From a virus, in the IMG/VR virus record IMGVR_UViG_3300037070_004226, positions 1 through 60,440 of that record: DNA of 60,440 nucleotides; one strand, 5' to 3'. How positions within the stretch are numbered: position 1 is the first letter of the stretch; every line of letters starts with the position of its first letter. The position numbers and the translations under genes are program-made. The notes below the pieces were generated by a model, which worked only from the letters and a program-made list of their open reading frames with translations, ran no database searches and was not told the DNA's origin. Below are positions 25,786-34,463 of the stretch, piece after piece.

Positions 25786-26321
25786 TACGTGGGCGACGGG
25801 CTTGCGGACGGAGAACCGGACGCGGACGCCGAGGGCGACGTCGAGGCCGAAGGCGTATTCGACACGGACGCTGATGGTGACGTGGAAGCCGATGGCGTAT
25901 TCGAAGCCGACGCCGAGGGCGACGTGGACGGGCTGCTCGACGCCGAGGCCGAAGCGATGACCGTTCCCAGGTTCCCTTCGAGGGCTTCCCAGCGGAACAC
26001 GCCGGCGCTGACCGTCACCGAAATGAGGCTCAGGAAGTCGCTGGCGTCCGCAAAGGTCGCTTGCGTTTCCCCGGCCACGTTGAAGCCGCCGGTCGCAGTG
26101 ACAACGATGTCACCACCGCCATCCGTCTTGATTCGGAGGACCAGCCGAATTCCCGGCTTGGTCGGCCTGGGGAGCGTGCGGGTTTCCCCGGAAGCGCCGC
26201 TGACCATCTCACAGATTTGGAGATCCATCTTCGGCCGGATGATTCCGGCGTTGCCTGGGTCTTTGAGGATCTTCGGGCCTTTGTACAGGTCGTGGTGAAG
26301 TCTGGAAGCTGGCGTGCCCAT
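25785..26321 (-). CDS. Small virion protein with mucin-like Ser/Pro tail
   Basis: A 178-residue protein. Residues 1-120 are clearly paralogous to the next gene upstream (26371-26733): both carry DLQICEMVS, a TRTL...PxKxGIR stretch, TDGG(G)DIVVT, NxAGExxATFxDASD and LSLISV...FRW. Residues 122-178 are a Ser/Pro/Ala/Thr repeat absent from the paralogue. It is probably a capsid or tail surface protein. Its 3' end touches the glycosyltransferase cluster (TAATG). Confidence 0.65.
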   Translation of the reverse strand: MGTPASRLHHDLYKGPKILKDPGNAGIIRPKMDLQICEMVSGASGETRTLPRPTKPGIRLVLRIKTDGGGDIVVTATGGFNVAGETQATFADASDFLSLISVTVSAGVFRWEALEGNLGTVIASASASSSPSTSPSASASNTPSASTSPSASVSNTPSASTSPSASASGSPSASPSPT

Positions 26322-26370
26322 TTGGGAACCCTTTCTGAAGTGAGGAACAGGTGCCGTAGCACCAGAGGAA

Positions 26371-26733
26371 CTAAGCCGCGTAAGCGATGCGTCTGGTCAT
26401 AATCTGCCAGCGGAAGGTGCCGAGAGTGGCAGTTTCCACCGAGATCAGGGAAAGCAGGTCGCTCGCGTCTCCGAACGTCGCCTTGCTTTCCCCAGCGTTA
26501 TTGAGTCCGTTGGTGACTGTCACCACGATGTCCCCGCCATCCGTCATCAGGCGAAGCACGAAGCGGATGCCGGATTTCCTGGGGGCGGCCAAGGTGCGGG
26601 TCTGGGCCGCGGTGGAGACCATCTCGCAGATTTGCAGGTCTTCCCGGACGTGAATCGTCTTGCCGTCTCCGGGGTCGGTAAGCAGCTTGTCGGCTTCGTA
26701 GAGTGCTGCGTGGACGCGATGTTGACTGGGCAT
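26371..26733 (-). CDS. Small virion protein, paralogue without Ser/Pro tail
   Basis: A 120-residue protein starting MPSQHRVHAALYEADKLL behind an AAGGA site; longer upstream frames are not supported. It shares the core described for 25785-26321 (LQICEMVS, GIRFVLRLMTDGGDIVVTVT, NAGESKATFGDASDLLSLIS) but ends in FRWQIMTRRIAYAA instead of the mucin-like tail. Likely a small structural protein expressed with the adaptor and major tail genes. Confidence 0.65.
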   Translation of the reverse strand: MPSQHRVHAALYEADKLLTDPGDGKTIHVREDLQICEMVSTAAQTRTLAAPRKSGIRFVLRLMTDGGDIVVTVTNGLNNAGESKATFGDASDLLSLISVETATLGTFRWQIMTRRIAYAA

Positions 26734-26776
26734 GTGAAAATCCTTGTGAAAGGAAGAGGAAGGGAGATCAGTCGGA

Positions 26777-27193
26777 TTACAGTTCGTCTGTCTCGTAAAT
26801 CGCTTCGATGGAACCCGTGAGGGTGTTTCCGCCCTGGGCCACGACAACCTTGATTCGCATATCCACCAGGGGGATGCGTTCGGAGGGAACGGTTCCAAGG
26901 GCTCCGGTCGCCGAGTTGGAGTTCGTCGGGGTGGCACGGGGGTACAGGAATGAATTCCCTGTCCCCAGATTGAGCTTGGTCAGAATCGGGGTTCCGGCTG
27001 GAGCAGCGTATCCAGCAGGAGGGTTCGCAGGGACTGCCTCCTCCGCGGTGATCGTCAGGTCTGCCCCTGTGACAATCGTTCCGGGGCGGTAGATGATCAT
27101 GTGGAGGTAGCCACGAATCTTCGACCCCAGGTACACGGTCGCGTCTCCGCCAGAACTGGTCACGATGGCGGTCGTTACTCTTTTGAGCAGCAT
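26777..27193 (-). CDS. Putative virion structural protein
   Basis: A 138-residue protein with an all-beta look (MLLKRVTTAIVTSSGGDATV, KIRGYLHMIIYRPGTIVTGA) and a Pro/Gly-rich middle loop. It is the next gene after the head-tail adaptor, separated by seven bases. A role as a small tail or head completion protein is inferred from position only. Confidence 0.5.
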   Translation of the reverse strand: MLLKRVTTAIVTSSGGDATVYLGSKIRGYLHMIIYRPGTIVTGADLTITAEEAVPANPPAGYAAPAGTPILTKLNLGTGNSFLYPRATPTNSNSATGALGTVPSERIPLVDMRIKVVVAQGGNTLTGSIEAIYETDEL

Positions 27194-27200
27194 GGTTCAC

Positions 27201-28436
27201 CTATAGGATGTCTGAATCCAACGTAATCGTTCCAATGCGGGAGGCGCGGGCCGTTTCATAATCCCAACCGCAGCCGTAACCGTCCCCTACATCACGCCCA
27301 AGATGAGTGGGGCTGGATTTCTCTAAGTCGGCTCGAATTGCCAGGGGGAGCATCAGCATGAACCGTTCGGTGTGGCGTTTGCTTTCCTCGTCGTAGTTCC
27401 GTTCCGCGGCCGCGAGACATGCTTCAATGATAACCTGAGTGAGGGTCTCTCCGCCAACGGGATATTGGTTTGTTTCGTCTACCATCGTCGGGCGAAGGAT
27501 CATGGGGACCTTCAGGACATAGGCCGCGTCTGGGGTCGGGTAGAGTGCCAGCCGCTTCCGGGATCCCACGGTGGGGTCGAACAGGGCCGTTCGCACCGAG
27601 TAGAACAAGGGCCGATCGTAGTAGGGGTCGCCCTGGTGAAGCCCGCGCCCGCGGCTGTCATGCCGCTGCACCAGCGCCGGGTAAAAGTCCGACTGGCCTG
27701 GTTCGTAGGTCAAGGCGCTATCCGGGGAAATCGCTTCAAACGCCGCGGGAAGGTCGTACTCCTCACGCCCGAGCTCGTAAGTGGTCAGGGCGGCCGCGGT
27801 GACGGTTACGTCTTCCAGAGTGATCTGGGTAGCGGTGTCCCGCGAATCCACGTCGTAATAGTTGTCCCCGATCCTCAGAACGCCCACCGCCGCCCAGGTC
27901 GGCCAGGTTCCGCCCGCCAGCGTCACTACTCCCGCCACAACGGTAATGGTCCCGGTCGTGTACGGAGCGGTCGTCGTGATCTCGGCGATCGGCCGGAAGA
28001 AGCTCCAGGGATGGGCCGTATAAACGTCGTGCAGACCGTCCCGGATGCACTCTTCGATGCAGTCGAGTTGCACTGAGTCGAACCCCGTCCTGATTCCGTA
28101 CAGGAAATGCCCCACCCTGTCGGTGAGCATCGAGTAGCTGGCGACCATCGTGCCCGTTTCGGCGCGAGCCGGAATGTCAATCTCAAAGTGGAAGGTTGAG
28201 GAGGCGTACACGAATTCGACGTAAGCCGTGTAGGCGATGTCCTGAATGTCCTCGAATGAGTATTCATAGACCCCAGTGGACACGTTGGTCATGTTCGTGC
28301 CGTCCGCCACGACGACGGCATCGGTGTCATTCCGCTTGATCCCGTAGGTCCCCGTGGGATCGGACATCTTGGCGGTGGTCACATTCGTCAGAACCCCGTC
28401 CACGCTCCACGTTTTACGGATTAGTCGTGTGGCCAT
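27201..28436 (-). CDS. Head-to-tail adaptor (tail tubular A-like)
   Basis: A 411-residue protein. The first 105 residues look like an Ig-like beta domain (VDGVLTNVTTAKMSDPTGTY). From residue 118 the pattern LDCIEECIRDGLHDVYTAHPWSF, a long beta insert, EEYDLPAAFEAISP and LPLAIRADLEKS is that of podovirus adaptor or tail tubular A-type proteins: a helical bundle that docks under the portal, with a Tyr-x-Leu-Pro strand. It would join the portal to the nozzle protein at 20414-22765. The N-terminal Ig-like extension is unusual. Confidence 0.6.
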   Translation of the reverse strand: MATRLIRKTWSVDGVLTNVTTAKMSDPTGTYGIKRNDTDAVVVADGTNMTNVSTGVYEYSFEDIQDIAYTAYVEFVYASSTFHFEIDIPARAETGTMVASYSMLTDRVGHFLYGIRTGFDSVQLDCIEECIRDGLHDVYTAHPWSFFRPIAEITTTAPYTTGTITVVAGVVTLAGGTWPTWAAVGVLRIGDNYYDVDSRDTATQITLEDVTVTAAALTTYELGREEYDLPAAFEAISPDSALTYEPGQSDFYPALVQRHDSRGRGLHQGDPYYDRPLFYSVRTALFDPTVGSRKRLALYPTPDAAYVLKVPMILRPTMVDETNQYPVGGETLTQVIIEACLAAAERNYDEESKRHTERFMLMLPLAIRADLEKSSPTHLGRDVGDGYGCGWDYETARASRIGTITLDSDIL

Positions 28437-28445
28437 GTTAGCTCC

Positions 28446-29531
28446 TTAGATGACGATGATGTCGCTGTCGGCATCGGTTTCATCCCCCGGAGAGGGCGAA
28501 GACGAAGGGCTTGCCGATACAGATGATGATACGGAGGAACTGGGACTGGGGGAGGAACTGGGACTGGAAGAGACTGAGGAAGAGGGCGACGGAGAAGCGC
28601 TTGGGCTGCCGCTTACGCTCGACGATGGACTGGTGGATGGCGAACTGCTTTTACTACTGCTGGGAGTGTTCGACGCCGAAGCGCTGGGAGTGTTGCTGAC
28701 GCTCGAAGATGGGGATGCGGAAGGACTGCTGCTGACCGAACTGCTTGGGCTTGGAGAGCTCGACGGTGATGACGAAGCCGAAGCGCTGGGGGTGCTCGAC
28801 GCCGATGAGGAGGGTGTACTGCTGGGGGAACTCGACACCGAGGACGAAGCGGTCGAGGACGCCGAGCCTGAAGGCGATGAGGAGGCTGCACCGGAATAGG
28901 TGAGGACGATTCTGCCAGAACCGCCCGTCGTTCCGTTCGCCGTGGCACCACCACCGCCACCACCGCCACCAGGAGCCGAACCTGCGGCCCCGGCCTGCCC
29001 TGTGCTGCCACCGTTGCCGCCGTTTCCAGCCCCTGTTACGCCAGAGCCACCGGCCCCTCCGCTGACGCCAGAACCGGCGTCGCCGTTGTCACCGTTGGCC
29101 GCGGTTCCTCCTGATGATCCACCGCCACCAGCCCCACCTGAACCTGAAGCGTTTCCGCCGTTTCCGCCCGAGAACTTGGTATCGCCAGTCCCCGAAGCCG
29201 ATGCCCCGCCAGTTCCACCAGTACCAACCGACCCGGTAAGACCACCCTTGGCCAGACAGACAACCGTTACATCGTCATCGTCCGCGAAGTAGGTATCCCC
29301 GCCAGAGTTCCCAGGGCCGGAACCTCCAGCGCCTACAGACCAGCCATAGAGCAGGCCCGCAGTGACAGCCCATGCGTTCGTCTTGGAATACCCACCACCA
29401 CCACCACCACCTTCTCCGTTGGTATTGACGCCGCTTGAACCGCCGCCCCCCCAGCATTCAACGGCAACGGACGTGACGCCAACCGGGCATTCCCAGTCGC
29501 CAGTCCCTGAAGTGAAGGTTTCTTGGGCCAT
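28446..29531 (-). CDS. Glycine-rich adhesin with mucin-like Ser/Pro domain
   Basis: A 361-residue protein. Residues 1-30 (TFTSGTGDWECPVGVTSVAV) match the start of glycine-rich domains of phage adhesins; residues 32-210 are dominated by glycine (GGGGGGGYSK, GSGGAGGGGSSGG), consistent with a polyglycine-II type receptor-binding sandwich; residues 213-345 are Ser/Pro/Ala/Val repeats; and the end is acidic (ETDADSDIIVI). It is probably a tail-tip or fibre adhesin, and the Ser/Pro part a stalk or glycan carrier. Coupled closely to the Ser/Pro protein upstream. Confidence 0.65.
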   Translation of the reverse strand: MAQETFTSGTGDWECPVGVTSVAVECWGGGGSSGVNTNGEGGGGGGGYSKTNAWAVTAGLLYGWSVGAGGSGPGNSGGDTYFADDDDVTVVCLAKGGLTGSVGTGGTGGASASGTGDTKFSGGNGGNASGSGGAGGGGSSGGTAANGDNGDAGSGVSGGAGGSGVTGAGNGGNGGSTGQAGAAGSAPGGGGGGGGATANGTTGGSGRIVLTYSGAASSSPSGSASSTASSSVSSSPSSTPSSSASSTPSASASSSPSSSPSPSSSVSSSPSASPSSSVSNTPSASASNTPSSSKSSSPSTSPSSSVSGSPSASPSPSSSVSSSPSSSPSPSSSVSSSVSASPSSSPSPGDETDADSDIIVI

Positions 29532-30335
29532 TTAATCCACGGAAAGGTCTGTCGATGTGGCGAAGCTGTGTCCTGGTACGGTCGAAAGCAGGATTTCCGT
29601 GCGTGATACTGCGGTTTTCAACCTGGATCTCTGAGTCGATGGGGCCTGAATGAGTATTGTATCCGAAGTGATCTCGATTTCATCTCCGCCGCTCGGGCTG
29701 GAAGAGAGTGAAGAGGAAACCGAAGCGCTGGGTGAAGGACTGGCCGAAGGGGAAGTTGATACGCTGGCGCTGGGTGAGGTGCTAGTCGAGGCCGAAGGAC
29801 TGGCCGAAGGCGAAGCGGAAACGGAAGCGGACGGTGTGGACGATGGGGAACTGCTTACCGAGGCCGATGGCGACGAGGAAGGCGATGGCGAAGCCGAGGG
29901 GGACGATGACGGCGATGGCGAGGCGGAAGGCGTTGACGATGCAGACGCCGAGGGTGTTGCCGACGGCGAGCTGCTTACGCTACTTGATGGCGACGGGCTC
30001 GCACTGGGAGACGTGGAGGGCGAACTTGACGGTGATGGGGACGCCGAGGGCGTGGACGAGATAGACGCCGAGGGCGAAGCGGAGGGGGTAGAAGAGGCCG
30101 AAGCCGACGGTGATACGGATGGCGTTGACGATGCCGATGTGGACGGCGAGGACGATGGCGACGGGCTGGAGCTTGGACTTGCGGACGGGCTGGAACTGGG
30201 CGAAGCAGACGGGCTGGTCGATGGAGAGGACGACGCCGCTGAAGACGCATCATGGATTGCTCCATCCGGCGTCCAGAATACGCGAGCGCCTTCCAGGACT
30301 ACTGAGCCGTCTGAGGACCAGGCTACTTGTGGCAA
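29532..30335 (-). CDS. Mucin-like Ser/Pro repeat protein
   Basis: A 267-residue protein with a short folded N-terminus (MPQVAWSSDGSVVLEGARVF), about 180 residues of Ser/Pro/Ala/Thr repeat (units such as SPSASPSPSSSPSTSPSA), and a globular C-terminus of about 50 residues (EIEITSDTILIQAP onward). The layout, a long flexible spacer between two small folded ends, suits a surface fibre. It stops directly before the next gene's start. The function is inferred from position among adhesins. Confidence 0.6.
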   Translation of the reverse strand: MPQVAWSSDGSVVLEGARVFWTPDGAIHDASSAASSSPSTSPSASPSSSPSASPSSSPSPSSSPSTSASSTPSVSPSASASSTPSASPSASISSTPSASPSPSSSPSTSPSASPSPSSSVSSSPSATPSASASSTPSASPSPSSSPSASPSPSSSPSASVSSSPSSTPSASVSASPSASPSASTSTSPSASVSTSPSASPSPSASVSSSLSSSPSGGDEIEITSDTILIQAPSTQRSRLKTAVSRTEILLSTVPGHSFATSTDLSVD

Positions 30336-30353
30336 AAGGCACCCCCGCTAAAG

Positions 30354-31739
30354 TTAGGTGCCAATCCAGATTGACGGATCGAGGTACATGTTTCCCGCGG
30401 TGATGCTTGCCACTCCCACCATAAGTCGCGCTCGCGCCGTGCACTTCTCGGCAACGGTGCGCGTCACCCGGCACTCCATCTCGTTGTCATTGGCAACGAT
30501 CTCTGTCCATGTCTTTGCACTATTCGTGAGGTCAACCGGCGTGCCGTCGAACGGCTGTGCGTTTCTTGTGCTTGTGATCGTGCCAATCGGGAAGCTGGCA
30601 TTTTCGAGGCATTCAAACTCGGCCCATACTTCCCTGTTTGTGAAATCGGTAGCACTCGCACGAAGCAACTGCAAATGAATGTCCTGAGATCCAGTTGTGT
30701 CCAGCCACCTATGAATCCAGGGCGTGACAAAAGGCTCTGCCTCGGAGCAAGCAGCCGTGGTGACGATTTCCCAACTGATTCCCGCCCCGTCGAATTGAGC
30801 CCCGCTGTTGGCGAAGTTGCTGGTGTTCTGCGTGATCTGCCCAAGACGGTTGTAGTACGCGAAGGTGTTATGGGTATCGCCGGGGTCAACCAGAACCGCC
30901 GTGATGTTTGCCACATTGCCGAGGAAGCTGCCTGTATACAGTCCCGGTGTTGCACTTGTTTTGCAGTTGATGAGGCGAAGCGGCCCAGCCATATTCGTGA
31001 TGTCGAAATAGAAACCGCCAGACTTCTCGTACGCTGACAAGTCCGAGTCCGCAATGGTCACGTCGCTGGTTAAGTTCGTCTGGAAGTCGCAAAGCGATGC
31101 CGGTTTGCTGCCGCCGATATAGCTCATCGTGAGCCCGGTGATCCTGACGCGGCAATCGCGGAACAGCATCACGGCCCCGGTCGCTACGTTCTTAATGCCG
31201 ACGGCACAGTTCACGACGTTGGAGGTCGTTGTGAGCTTCGTGGTGTCGGCGGACGGGCCGAATTGCAGGCGGGCGGCGGCGTTCGTGCTGTTGACATTCA
31301 GCGTGCAGCCTTGCAGGTCAACCGAAATAATCGTGTCTGTTTCGCCGGCCACGGCAATCGAGATATGTGCACCCGCAGAGTTTCCTGTTCCGCCGTTTAT
31401 GGTCATACCGAAGATACGCAACCGCTGCCCGCCAATCGAGCCGATGCCGAACACCGCATTAGCCGCCCCCACGTTCTCGGCTGCACCCGCTGCCCAGGCG
31501 GTCGGCGGTTCCCCGCTCGCTCGGCTGGCACTGATGATTGCCAGGACTTGATTCGCGGTGACGGCGTTCCAAGTGATCGCAGCACCAGGCGTGAAGCTAT
31601 GCGCCGAGTCAACGTAGATGATGTCTCCACTCGCGGTAGCGACAGCGATAGCACCGGCGACGGTTGCCTTGGCATTTGCCCAGGTCAAACCGTCACTGGC
31701 GTCGGAACCATCTACGGAGCTAACGTAATAGACTGTCAT
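30354..31739 (-). CDS. Right-handed beta-helix protein (adhesin or depolymerase)
   Basis: A 461-residue protein starting MTVYYVSSVDGSDASDGLTW, the classical entry of pectate-lyase-like beta-helix domains, followed by regular short strands (LRIFGMTINGGTGNSAGAHI, VDLQGCTLNVNSTNAAARLQ, LFRDCRVRITGLTMSYIGG) for about 250 residues and a beta-sandwich C-terminal domain. The ATG overlaps the previous stop (ATGA). It should sit on the virion as a tailspike-like adhesin and may cleave a host polysaccharide; catalytic residues cannot be assigned by eye. Confidence 0.7.
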   Translation of the reverse strand: MTVYYVSSVDGSDASDGLTWANAKATVAGAIAVATASGDIIYVDSAHSFTPGAAITWNAVTANQVLAIISASRASGEPPTAWAAGAAENVGAANAVFGIGSIGGQRLRIFGMTINGGTGNSAGAHISIAVAGETDTIISVDLQGCTLNVNSTNAAARLQFGPSADTTKLTTTSNVVNCAVGIKNVATGAVMLFRDCRVRITGLTMSYIGGSKPASLCDFQTNLTSDVTIADSDLSAYEKSGGFYFDITNMAGPLRLINCKTSATPGLYTGSFLGNVANITAVLVDPGDTHNTFAYYNRLGQITQNTSNFANSGAQFDGAGISWEIVTTAACSEAEPFVTPWIHRWLDTTGSQDIHLQLLRASATDFTNREVWAEFECLENASFPIGTITSTRNAQPFDGTPVDLTNSAKTWTEIVANDNEMECRVTRTVAEKCTARARLMVGVASITAGNMYLDPSIWIGT

Positions 31740-33850
31740 TGGCCTTTGACCAGAAAGGTTCTCTTCTTCCCGTCCACAACCGTTGTGACCGGATTCCATC
31801 CAGCGTGCAAAGTCTTTGGCACCGGGTCGGTAAAGGTCTTTTGCTGCGGCGTCCCCGGCCAGCGTTGATATTTCAGTGTGTACGTGCCGACCGGAGCCAT
31901 GTTGGAACTGATGATTGCTAGGTCTTCCGGCTTCGTGGCGAGTGAGCCGAGCAGCCCGTCGCCAGTCACGTCAGGCACGGCGTCAGCGGGAGCGATGACA
32001 GCGAGCAGGCACGCCCCGTATTCGTCCATGAGCTGCTGATTTGTCTTGCCGAAATACTCCGTGGGAATGACGGCAGCGTAGGGGGTGTTCGCCGGGAACG
32101 GAACGTAGTCGGCAGCTTGTTCCTTGTAGTAGAGTTGGACGCCTTCCAGCAGCGTTTGCTCCCACTGGAAATACGAGTTGCCGGTGGTTTGCTGGGGGAC
32201 AATCGGGAGCATCGCTTCGCCCATCTTATAGGTGTAGCTTCCGCAGTTCGTGATCTTCACCGTTCGCCCATCGGCCGTGACTGTCTGCCGGCGAATCAGG
32301 TCGATGTCCACGCCGTTCCCTGAGAAGATTCCGCCGTCGATAATCGTTGTGCCCTTTTGCGGCACGCTGATGCCGGTCGGGAAGTCGCTGAGTTTGAAGT
32401 CGAGCAGGTGGGTATCCTTGCCGTATGGCACAGCGCTGGTAAAGCCGTTCTCGGCTCCAGTCCCTCCGCGAACATCGAAGTCTCTGAAGGTAACTGCCAC
32501 GGACTGCCTCGCGTCGATACCATCCTTCTTTGTTCCGAACACCTTGAGCCCGGTGACGAAGCTCCGTCGCACTTCCGGCCCGTCTTCATTCGCCTTCTGC
32601 GAGCCGAATCCTCCGAAGCAGTCGATGGCCGTGTTGTCTGCGATGCTGGCAAACGGGATTTCCTTGACGCGCATGGTGGTTTTGATGACGTTGCCGGTCC
32701 AATCCAGGTAGTCGGGGAGATACTTAGTTTCCACCATGCACTCGCCCAGGCCAGTTTCGATCAACCCCAGCGCCTCCGGCCAGAATGCGAAGTCACGCTG
32801 ACCGATGGCGGTGCAATTCTCAATCTTGATTCTTGTACCCTGAGTGAAGAATCCGAACCCCTTGAAGGCGAAGTCCTGAGCGTTAAGCCGTCCAGCCGTG
32901 CCAGCAATGGTTCCATCTTTCCCGCGAGCGGCGAGGCAATGAACGAATGAGCCTAGCTCGTTTCCGGCCTCACCTACGAATTGCGAACCAAGAGCCTGGT
33001 AGGCAATGCAGTCCGTGGCGTTGACGTTGCTCGAATGGTTCACCAGCCCCCATCCAGGCGAATCGTCCACCACGAGCCCCTCGACGTTAATCTCCGTATC
33101 GAGCGAGCAGCGATGAAAATGCAGGCCGTAGCGTCCGCGAAGATTCGTCGTGCTGATGGCTACGCCCTTGTTGGTGCGACCGAGCTTGGTGAATCGAGCG
33201 AACTTGAGATTCACGTCAGTCGTGTGCATGAGCATCACGTGGCCCCGTCTGCCGATGACGCTGGACTCGCTGGTGAACACCACGTTGCGGGTCAGCATCG
33301 ACTCTGGCGGGTCCAGCACCGCTTCGTCCCACGGAGCGACGGCAGCCCCTTCCACGTCAAAGCGACCGTGGCAAATCAGCCCCCGTCCGAATTGGCCGGG
33401 GTCCGCTGCGAGGTCAATCGGCCCCATGTCCGCGAAGAGGACGGTATGGGTGACGCCCGCCGCAGGCTTGGAAGTAAAAGAGCCGCACGCACCACCACCG
33501 TCGCAAAAGCCAATGACGGCTGTATCGACGATGAGCTTGCTAGTAACCGCCGGCTCCATAGCCAGTGAACCGGTGACGTGCAGCCATTTGATTCGATGCG
33601 TCTCGCCGGCCAGCGAGACGCTCCGCTCCATCGGAATCAACACCTTGGCCCCGTCGCCGGGCACGCCGTTGTCCCACGTCGCGGCATCCTGCCATGCACC
33701 GTCCGCAACAGCGGTATGCGTCACGGCAGAATCTGGAACGAGGGCTTTGACGGCGGCACGCTCGGCGACGAATACGGGATGATTCGGGTCAACGGCCATA
33801 GCGTTCGCCGCGAGCAAGGCCAGCACGATAAGCGGTTCAAGGATTTTCAT
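31736..33850 (-). CDS. Secreted G8-domain beta-helix protein
   Basis: A 704-residue protein with a clear signal peptide (MKILEPLIVLALLAANAMA, cut before VDPNHP). Residues about 45-125 match a G8 domain (WQDAATWDNGVPGDGAKVLI, then SLAGETHRIKWLHVTGSLAM), followed by a long right-handed beta-helix (residues 150-560). G8/beta-helix proteins include the eukaryotic hyaluronan-degrading CEMIP/TMEM2 group and many planctomycete proteins. A signal peptide is odd for a virion part, so this may be a secreted glycan-degrading enzyme made by the infected cell, or a virion protein with a retained host leader. The gene overlaps the next beta-helix gene. Confidence 0.75.
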   Translation of the reverse strand: MKILEPLIVLALLAANAMAVDPNHPVFVAERAAVKALVPDSAVTHTAVADGAWQDAATWDNGVPGDGAKVLIPMERSVSLAGETHRIKWLHVTGSLAMEPAVTSKLIVDTAVIGFCDGGGACGSFTSKPAAGVTHTVLFADMGPIDLAADPGQFGRGLICHGRFDVEGAAVAPWDEAVLDPPESMLTRNVVFTSESSVIGRRGHVMLMHTTDVNLKFARFTKLGRTNKGVAISTTNLRGRYGLHFHRCSLDTEINVEGLVVDDSPGWGLVNHSSNVNATDCIAYQALGSQFVGEAGNELGSFVHCLAARGKDGTIAGTAGRLNAQDFAFKGFGFFTQGTRIKIENCTAIGQRDFAFWPEALGLIETGLGECMVETKYLPDYLDWTGNVIKTTMRVKEIPFASIADNTAIDCFGGFGSQKANEDGPEVRRSFVTGLKVFGTKKDGIDARQSVAVTFRDFDVRGGTGAENGFTSAVPYGKDTHLLDFKLSDFPTGISVPQKGTTIIDGGIFSGNGVDIDLIRRQTVTADGRTVKITNCGSYTYKMGEAMLPIVPQQTTGNSYFQWEQTLLEGVQLYYKEQAADYVPFPANTPYAAVIPTEYFGKTNQQLMDEYGACLLAVIAPADAVPDVTGDGLLGSLATKPEDLAIISSNMAPVGTYTLKYQRWPGTPQQKTFTDPVPKTLHAGWNPVTTVVDGKKRTFLVKGQ

Positions 33851-33856
33851 AACGCC

Positions 33857-34042
33857 TCAGTTCGGATAGGTAATCGCCAGAGCCTTCGCCTTGCGCTCGA
33901 GCGTCTGCATTTGAGCGTGAGTGACGCCCTTCCAAGCCGCGTGGAAGCCTTCATGCACCAAGCCCGTCCGCACTTGGTTCGGTGTCTTGAGCTTGGAACG
34001 ATTCAGGATGATCGTCTTGCAAGTGCCATTAGCTTCCCTCAA
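33857..34042 (-). CDS. Short zincin-like fragment (HEGFH), start uncertain
   Basis: The frame encodes GLVHEGFHAAWKGVTHAQMQ, an HExxH-type zinc-protease helix with a following glycine, and ends six bases before the G8 gene. No ATG or GTG is available: the frame opens after a stop near 34103 and offers only a TTG at 34042, so it is either a TTG-started mini-protein of 61 residues or the remnant of a longer protease. The conserved-looking motif argues that it is or was coding. Confidence 0.4.
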   Translation of the reverse strand: MREANGTCKTIILNRSKLKTPNQVRTGLVHEGFHAAWKGVTHAQMQTLERKAKALAITYPN

Positions 34043-34109
34043 AAAGCCGCTGCCGAGTCGCTGTCTAAAGTTCCCCGGCAGCGGCCCATCGCCTCCCGAC
34101 GATTACGGT

Positions 34110-34295
34110 TTAACGCCTCCAGAATCGCAGCCGAACGATGCCACGGCCTTCAGATCGCCGGGCCTGGGAATTCGAGCGAACTGCGCCGATGCGACTTCCG
34201 AGGCCACAGCCCCCGAGGCCACAACCGGCCAGCACTTCGCACGGGATACTCCCGAGCAGAGCCACGGCCAGGACGAAGAGAATCAGATACTTCAC
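34110..34295 (-). CDS. Small exported Cys/Gly-rich protein
   Basis: A 61-residue protein with a GTG start behind AAGGAAGGTGATCC. The first 22 residues are a signal sequence (KYLILFVLAVALLGSIPCEV), then GCGLGGCGLG and a basic tail. A cysteine near the cleavage region could make it a lipoprotein, but the lipobox is not convincing. Its place after the holin could fit an outer-membrane spanin-like part; this is speculative. Confidence 0.5.
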   Translation of the reverse strand: MKYLILFVLAVALLGSIPCEVLAGCGLGGCGLGSRIGAVRSNSQARRSEGRGIVRLRFWRR

Positions 34296-34322
34296 GGATC
34301 ACCTTCCTTTCTTGGAAATTGG

Positions 34323-34463
34323 TCAATGCAAAACGGGTGCGTCCACGTTCAACGACTTGGCCAGCACCCAAACGATCAGACTGATGAGCCCCCACCCAAT
34401 GTGCAGCCCCATCCCTACGATCACGGCCCAAATGAATGTTTTGAAACTGATTTCGGCGTTCAT
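34323..34463 (-). CDS. 46-residue single-pass membrane protein of the lysis region
   Basis: Begins MNAEISFKTFIWAVIVGMGL and continues HIGWGLISLIVWVLAKSLN, a long hydrophobic helix (or hairpin) with glycines and tryptophans. Its start overlaps the stop of the holin gene (ATGA), so the two are coupled. It may be a second holin, an antiholin or a pinholin-like partner. Confidence 0.55.
   Translation of the reverse strand: MNAEISFKTFIWAVIVGMGLHIGWGLISLIVWVLAKSLNVDAPVLH

Noticed and set aside
28613-30265. Short direct repeats in DNA that could suggest a CRISPR array
   Set aside because: The repeats are irregular 6-12 base codon patterns inside coding sequence, without constant repeat length or unique spacers.
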